This document shows, one piece after another, positions 22,346 through 27,923 of a DNA stretch of 27,923 nt (the stretch's first letter is position 1; every line of letters begins with the position of its first letter). Origin of the DNA: Larix sibirica (lineage: Eukaryota; Streptophyta; Pinopsida; Pinales; Pinaceae); the NCBI GenBank assembly GCA_004151065.3, contig NWUY0300019256.1, positions 15,574-43,496 of the forward strand, written 5' to 3'. The notes under the pieces were generated by a model. That model worked only from the letters and a program-made list of their open reading frames with translations. It did no database searches and was not told the origin of the DNA. The translations under genes were made by a program, and so were the position numbers.

Positions 22346-23024
22346 AAAAAGAAAATACAAATATTACTTAAATATATATATATTTTGTAGTAATCCATAT
22401 TGAAGCTACAACATTCTAGTGGAAACATTGGTTGATGCCTCGCTGACTAGGTAAAAGTAGAAGAGTATACACATTAAATTTGAATAGATTTCCCTAGTGA
22501 AAAGATCAAAAGAAGGGCCACTCTGTTGAGGGTTTATGATTTTTGGGGTTATATTTTAATTTCTGTTAATGTTTTGTTAAATTATAACCAAGTGTCAATT
22601 TACAGTGTTATAAAAAATTCATCAAGTAAAAGATAGATGCCAATCATAGGTTGGGTGATCGGGGCTGGGGGCCTGGATGTTATGTATGCCTATAGTGCCA
22701 TTGGCATTGCAGAAACAGAGTTCAATGATTATGACAATCTGGGTTTTTGCTGAAAATGCTTTTGTAATAGAATGCCTATCAATGTTATTGAAATCACTTC
22801 TGTAGTCCTAGTAGGCTAACATGTGTTAAAAAAATGGACTGTTGCAGAATTAAATATATTCCATAAGGAACCAATAATGAATGTATAGCACACTGAAACA
22901 AGCACAGCATTAAACAAGAAGGATGGATCTGGGTTGGAGTGGAGAAAACCCCTCCAATGGATTAAAAAACTAGACTGTCAAACACTGTAACTTTATTCCA
23001 GCATACTAAAAACATACAAGGAAT
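22346..23024. other. Unique spacer, with a short GC-richer ORF
   Basis: No repeat or known gene is visible. A 38-codon ORF at 22637-22753 (plus strand; starts MPIIGWVIGAGGLDV, then TGA) is richer in G and C than its surroundings and has a protein-like composition. It has no recognisable family and could be an exon fragment or chance. A short TA run occurs near 22371-22383. Confidence 0.3.
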
Positions 23025-23045
23025 TATATATATATATATATATAT
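23025..23045. repeat. TA microsatellite (21 nt)
   Basis: A pure TA run directly before copy B1. The matching run at the start of copy B2 is 27 nt long, so the two copies differ in repeat number at the contig edge. Confidence 0.9.
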
Positions 23046-23418
23046 CATGTGACCCTTCACTCCAGTCCCTATTCAAAGAGGATTGGAACAATTGAAGAGA
23101 CATCATTATCATAACGTTCCAAACTTTAGAAAATTAACACAACTATTTTCCAACAAAAGAAATACATTTGCTTATATCCTGAGTGAATGAATATTTACAA
23201 CAGTACCACTCTGTCGAATATTGCAATAAAGTGCAGACCAATGTTCTCATCAAAATCTTCCCTTCATAGTGCAATCCCTGACCCTCTCAGAGATCTTGAA
23301 CACAAATTCTCAATCTGTCACCTCCATATGGATCCAAGACCCCAATCATTTCAGCATCTCCATGCTTGAAAACATCAAACAATAAAAAGAGCTCCTTATT
23401 GCTCAAATACCAGGGAAC

Positions 23419-24950
23419 TGTTAGTTTTTTGTTGCTTCGAGCCTGTTCTCTATTAGTTTCCTTATCTCTTAAAAATTAGGGTTTCCCATTTTTTAGGAAC
23501 TTCTATTTTTACATTATTGATCGATTAGCCATTAACCATCACTTCTTTCATTTCCTATTTTCTGGGGACATTCTATTTTTACTATGTTTATGTTGAGTAG
23601 TTCTACTCTTAGACTGTAGTTGCCTGTTTGACAAAATAATTAATCATCAATGAGTTATTTCCACTTAATAATGAGTGGAATGCTTTACTTAGAGAGAATA
23701 TTCTCTCCACTTGCATGGCTCACTTCATCTGCACAAGTGGGCCTTAGCTAGAGAGGAAAAGTCAGATCTACTCCAGTTTGTGTGATGCATGTCAGTAAAA
23801 CTTTAATGAGACATTCTCTCATGTGGGGTGACCTTCCTAGTATAGTCAATGTGTCAGTTTAGGAGAGTTAAGTGTGTTTTTTGTTATTTTCTTTATCCAC
23901 TGGTTGTCTTCTTCCGCTATTTGGTTGATTGAGATGAGCACATGGTGAGTTAAAGGGCAATTTGACTTGACAAAACTCACCCATGTGGAACGCTTATCTT
24001 CAATGGGTGTTTCTCTCTTGTTTTATATTTATTTTAGTCATTCTTTAGAGGTGAATGAGAAGTAATGTGATTGTTGGTACAGAATTTAAGCTTGCTGTTT
24101 TTGATACACCGTGTCTCCACTCCTGATCTATACTTCTATGGTTTTTGTTTTTGAAAAGAGAAGTTTTTATTGGTGTTTCATAAGATTTTAAGTTTCAGAT
24201 GTAGGATTAGATCTAAGTCCAAATTTGCATATCATGCATGGTATCAAAGTTGTTTTGCTGAAAATCTTTCATCCAGTCAATGGTTGAGGCAACGACTTGT
24301 GAGACAGTTGATTTTATGGAGGATTTTAGTGGGTGTTGTGTCCAAGACTCCAACAAGTTCTAGTAGCTGGAGAGATCCACCCTTGAGAAAGGCACAAGGA
24401 CCTGCGAGAGGTTGAACTGTTTTTTATGCTTGTGAAGAGTAGGTTTAAGTTGTGAAAGGTTGCTGATTTATTTTGGCTGAATTTGTTTGTTTAAATTGTG
24501 ATCCAAGGGACTCCAAGAATGGTGAGCTTTGGAATGTCAAGGCTTAGGGAATGTGACCAATTAAAGGGGTCCTCTAACTTAACTCCTTGGGAGTGAAAGT
24601 CGCAAATGCTCATGGAAGAGATTAATCTCTAGGGCATAGTCCAAGGCAAAGTAGCAACTCTTGCCAATCCTCAATAATTGTCTCAACGTGAGAAGAAGGT
24701 TGCTAGGGCTTACCATCACTAGCACTAGGTCTACATTGCCTTGCTTTGCAAAGGGGTGCTAATTCAAGTGGTAACATTTTGGTGTTGTTGTAGGGGACCT
24801 CAAAGAAGAATGACGATGTTCCATTGAAGAGGGATTCCCAGGTTGAATCCTTTTATCTTTCAGATACATCCAACATCTTTTGTGTGGCTCAAGTACATTT
24901 TTGTTTTGTACTTTGGTAATATTTGTTTTAATCTAACTTGACAAGTCTCA
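23419..24950 (+). mobile_element. Candidate LTR ending at a tRNA-Arg-type primer site
   Basis: The right edge is suggested by 'tctca' at 24946-24950 followed after two bases by a primer-binding site. The left edge is taken at 'tgttag' (23419) because it gives a TG...CA span of about 1.5 kb, but this choice is weak and other TG starts are possible. A TATA-like 'ttttatattt' is near 24018. An 81-codon plus-strand open frame inside (24170-24415) is not recognisable. The element would continue right of the primer site, where no gag start was identified before the N. Confidence 0.3.
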
Positions 24951-24952
24951 CC

Positions 24953-24970
24953 TGGCGACTCCACTGAAGA
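24953..24970 (+). other. Candidate tRNA-Arg-type primer-binding site
   Basis: tggcgactccactgaaga matches the first ten bases of the tRNA-Arg-type PBS (TGGCGACTCC...) exactly and 15 of the 18 over this span, as I recall that site from Tat/Ogre-type elements. It is the same type as the minus-strand site at 3046-3065, suggesting two members of a related element group in one window. Its copy in B2 is at 27406-27423. Confidence 0.45.
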
Positions 24971-25470
24971 AAAATAAAGAGGTACTCTACAAGAACGAGT
25001 CCAAGAGGTAAGTTTTGCTTTGTACTTTGATGGGATTATTGTTAAGGGCCTGTTGTCACATCCATAGTAGCGGGGCTACCATGATGCAAATCAGGCCTAT
25101 CAGTGGCATGAGCCAGTCCTTTTGTTAAATGAGTAGTATTGATTTCCGGTGGATGATATTTGATGAGCCTACAGAGTGGCAGCAGTTCTCCTTTTTTCCA
25201 TGACTGAGTCCTACACGACACCATTGAGATGTATTGGTTGGGTTGTGGTTCACTTATAAGAGCAACATATGATATCTTCTTTTGCTTGCTTGTGGTCAGA
25301 TCCTTTTGCACATTATGTCAAAGACAGGTATATGGTTGAGTAGGTATACATCTTGTATTTGGGTTATGTCTCTTTTATCTATCTTAGCAGCTTTTGACTA
25401 AATATTTTGCAATTGATGAAACACGGATGCACAATTGGTATGGTCCATTGGATTTCTCAAATATTCCGAG

Positions 25471-25471
25471 N
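25471..25471. other. Single N: assembly join
   Basis: One ambiguous base between copies B1 and B2, in the same arrangement as at 19239. The sequence after it starts inside a TA microsatellite, a typical place for a short-read contig to begin. Confidence 0.85.
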
Positions 25472-25498
25472 TATATATATATATATATATATATATAT
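25472..25498. repeat. TA microsatellite (27 nt) at contig edge
   Basis: A pure TA run from the N to the base before 'catgagaccc'. It is six bases longer than the matching run at 23025-23045, and its true length is unknown because the contig starts inside it. Confidence 0.9.
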
Positions 25499-27923
25499 CA
25501 TGAGACCCTTCACTCCAGTCCCTATTCAAAGAGGATTGGAACAATTGAAGAGACATCATTATCATAACGTTCCAAACTTTAGAAAATTAACACAACTATT
25601 TTCCAACAAAAGAAATACATTTGCTTATATCCTGAGTGAATGAATATTTACAACAGTACCACTCTGTCGAATATTGCAATAAAGTGCAGACCAATGTTCT
25701 CATCAAAATCTTCCCTTCATAGTGCACTCCCTGACCCTCTCAGAGATCTTGAACACAAATTCTCAATCTGTCACCTCCATATGGATCCAAGACCCCAATC
25801 ATTTCAGCATCTCCATGCTTGAAAACATCAAACAATAAAAAGAGCTCCTTATTGCTCAAATACCAGGGAACTGTTAGTTTTTTGTTGCTTCGAGCCTGTT
25901 CTCTATTAGTTTCCTTATCTCTTAAAAATTAGGGTTTCCCATTTTTTAGGAACTTCTATTTTTACATTATTGATCGATTAGCCATTAACCATCACTTCTT
26001 TCATTTCCTATTTTCTGGGGACATTCTATTTTTACTATGTTTATGTTGAGTAGTTCTACTCTTAGACTGTAGTTGCCTGTTTGACAAAATAATTAATCAT
26101 CAATGAGTTATTTCCACTTAATAATGAGTGGAATGCTTTACTTAGAGAGAATATTCTCTCCACTTGCATGGCTCACTTCATCTGCACAAGTGGGCCTTAG
26201 CTAGAGAGGAAAAGTCAGATCTACTCCAGTTTGTGTGATGCATGTCAGTAAAACTTTAATGAGACATTCTCTCATGTGGGGTGACCTTCCTAGTATAGTC
26301 AATGTGTCAGTTTAGGAGAGTTAAGTGTGTTTTTTGTTATTTTCTTTATCCACTGGTTGTCTTCTTCCGCTATTTGGTTGATTGAGATGAGCACATGGTG
26401 AGTTAAAGGGCAATTTGACTTGACAAAACTCACCCATGTGGAACGCTTATCTTCAATGGGTGTTTCTCTCTTGTTTTATATTTATTTTAGTCATTCTTTA
26501 GAGGTGAATGAGAAGTAATGTGATTGTTGGTACAGAATTTAAGCTTGCGGTTTTTGATACACCGTGTCTCCACTCCTGATCTATACTTCTATGGTTTTTG
26601 TTTTTGAAAAGAGAAGTTTTTATTGGTGTTTCATAAGATTTTAAGTTTCAGATGTAGGATTAGATCTAAGTCCAAATTTGCATATCATGCATGGTATCAT
26701 AGTTGTTTTGCTGAAAATCTTTCATCCAGTCAATGGTTGAGGCAACGACTTGTGAGACAGTTGATTTTATGGAGGATTTTAGTGGGTGTTGTGTCCAAGA
26801 CTCCAACAAGTTCTAGTAGCTGGAGAGATCCACCCTTGAGAAAGGCACAAGGACCTGCGAGAGGTTGAACTGTTTTTTATGCTTGTGAAGAGTAGGTTTA
26901 AGTTGTGAAAGGTTGCTGATTTATTTTGGCTGAATTTGTTTGTTTAAATTGTGATCCAAGGGACTCCAAGAATGGTGAGCTTTGGAATGTCAAGGCTTAG
27001 GGAATGTGACCAATTAAAGGGGTCCTCTAACTTAACTCCTTGGGAGTGAAAGTCGCAAATGCTCATGGAAGAGATTAATCTCTAGGGCATAGTCCAAGGC
27101 AAAGTAGCAACTCTTGCCAATCCTCAATAATTGTCTCAACGTGAGAAGAAGGTTGCTAGGGCTTACCATCACTAGCACTAGGTCTACATTGCCTTGCTTT
27201 GCAAAGGGGTGCTAATTCAAGTGGTAACATTTTGGTGTTGTTGTAGGGGACCTCAAAGAAGAATGACGATGTTCCATTGAAGAGGGATTCCCAGGTTGAA
27301 TCCTTTTATCTTTCAGATACATCCAACATCTTTTGTGTGGCTCAAGTACATTTTTGTTTTGTACTTTGGTAATATTTGTTTTAATCTAACTTGACAAGTC
27401 TCACCTGGCGACTCCACTGAAGAAAAATAAAGAGGTACTCTACAAGAACGAGTCCAAGAGGTAAGTTTTGCTTTGTACTTTGATGGGATTATTGTTAAGG
27501 GCCTGTTGTCACATCCATAGTAGCGGGGCTACCATGATGCAAATCAGGCCTATCAGTGGCATGAGCCAGTCCTTTTGTTAAATGAGTAGTATTGATTTCC
27601 GGTGGATGATATTTGATGAGCCTACAGAGTGGCAGCAGTTCTCCTTTTTTCCATGACTGAGTCCTACACGACACCATTGAGATGTATTGGTTGGGTTGTG
27701 GTTCACTTATAAGAGCAACATATGATATCTTCTTTTGCTTGCTTGTGGTCAGATCCTTTTGCACATTATGTCAAAGACAGGTATATGGTTGAGTAGGTAT
27801 ACATCTTGTATTTGGGTTATGTCTCTTTTATCTATCTTAGCAGCTTTTGACTAAATATTTTGCAATTGATGAAACACGGATGCACAATTGGTATGGTCCA
27901 TTGGATTTCTCAAATATTCCGAG
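25472..27923. repeat. Near-identical direct copy B2, running to the window end
   Basis: This whole segment repeats 23025-25470 and ends at the same 'caaatattccgag' that precedes the N, so it adds no unique sequence. It carries the second copies of the candidate LTR (about 25872-27403), the primer-binding site (27406-27423) and the minus-strand 89-codon open frame (27764-27495). It is best read as a contig wholly contained in its left neighbour, such as the other allele. Confidence 0.9.

Larger units (their letters stand above)
23025..25470. repeat. Near-identical direct copy B1 (about 2.45 kb), likely assembly overlap
   Basis: After the TA run this segment matches 25499-27923 with constant offset 2453 and ends at 'caaatattccgag', immediately before the N at 25471. 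The single-base differences I found are 23050 T/A, 23274 A/C, 24096 T/G and 24247 A/T. It contains a candidate LTR. A minus-strand 89-codon open frame (25311-25042) is uninterrupted in both copies but has no recognisable domain. Confidence 0.9.

Noticed and set aside
24239-24252. iMet-type primer-binding site (tggtatcaaagttg)
   Set aside because: The match to TGGTATCAGAGC is partial, the second copy carries a further change there, and the tRNA-Arg-type site at 24953 is better supported and would place this inside the LTR.
25042-25311. Minus-strand 89-codon ORF, repeated at 27495-27764
   Set aside because: It is open in both copies only because the copies are nearly identical; no domain or start context supports a gene.
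1-27923. CRISPR array, bacterial operon or defence system
   Set aside because: No regularly spaced repeats with unique spacers and no prokaryotic gene organisation; the content is plant nuclear.

Overview
The window reads as nuclear DNA of a seed plant. It is AT-rich and has one plant-type class 3 lipase exon ending at a canonical GT splice donor. Around that exon lie long stretches of decayed retroelement coding sequence and tRNA-derived SINE candidates. Low gene density, old stop-riddled retroelements and a first exon whose partner exons are not in reach fit a large gymnosperm (conifer-type) genome best; that is inference, and the species cannot be read from the sequence.

Layout. 1-3065: relic of a minus-strand LTR retrotransposon. 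An ORF1/gag-like frame (1326 down to the left edge) is followed by a leader and a tRNA-Arg-type primer-binding site (3046-3065), with probable LTR remnants to the right. 4500-8430: a plus-strand relic of a long gag-like gene with a coiled-coil C-terminal half, broken by stops and at least six frame changes. 8513-8740: SINE candidate. 8800-11123: two diverged direct repeats about 1.8 kb apart. 12644-14605: minus-strand Ty3/gypsy-like gag relic with a weak initiator-Met-type primer site. 15493-16300: three diverged tandem units of about 290 bp.

16307-22171 holds two near-identical 2932-bp copies of a segment with the 5' exon of a class 3 lipase gene (Lipase3_N plus alpha/beta-hydrolase with GHSLG), separated by a single N at 19239. 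After a SINE candidate and about 0.7 kb of spacer, 23025-27923 holds a second near-identical pair of about 2.45 kb, also separated by a single N (25471). The second copy of that pair ends exactly at the window end. It carries a candidate LTR with a tRNA-Arg-type primer-binding site.

The main conclusion is that both large 'tandem duplications' are very probably unmerged contig overlaps (allelic or overlapping contigs) and not biology. Each pair is end-to-end with an N exactly at the junction, and the copies differ by only a few single-base changes plus TA-microsatellite length. Collapsed, the locus would be about 22.5 kb with one lipase exon. No operons, CRISPR arrays, rRNA or intact tRNA genes were seen, and I found no evidence of a new multi-gene system. 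The least familiar coding material is the decayed coiled-coil gag-like gene at 4829-8430.
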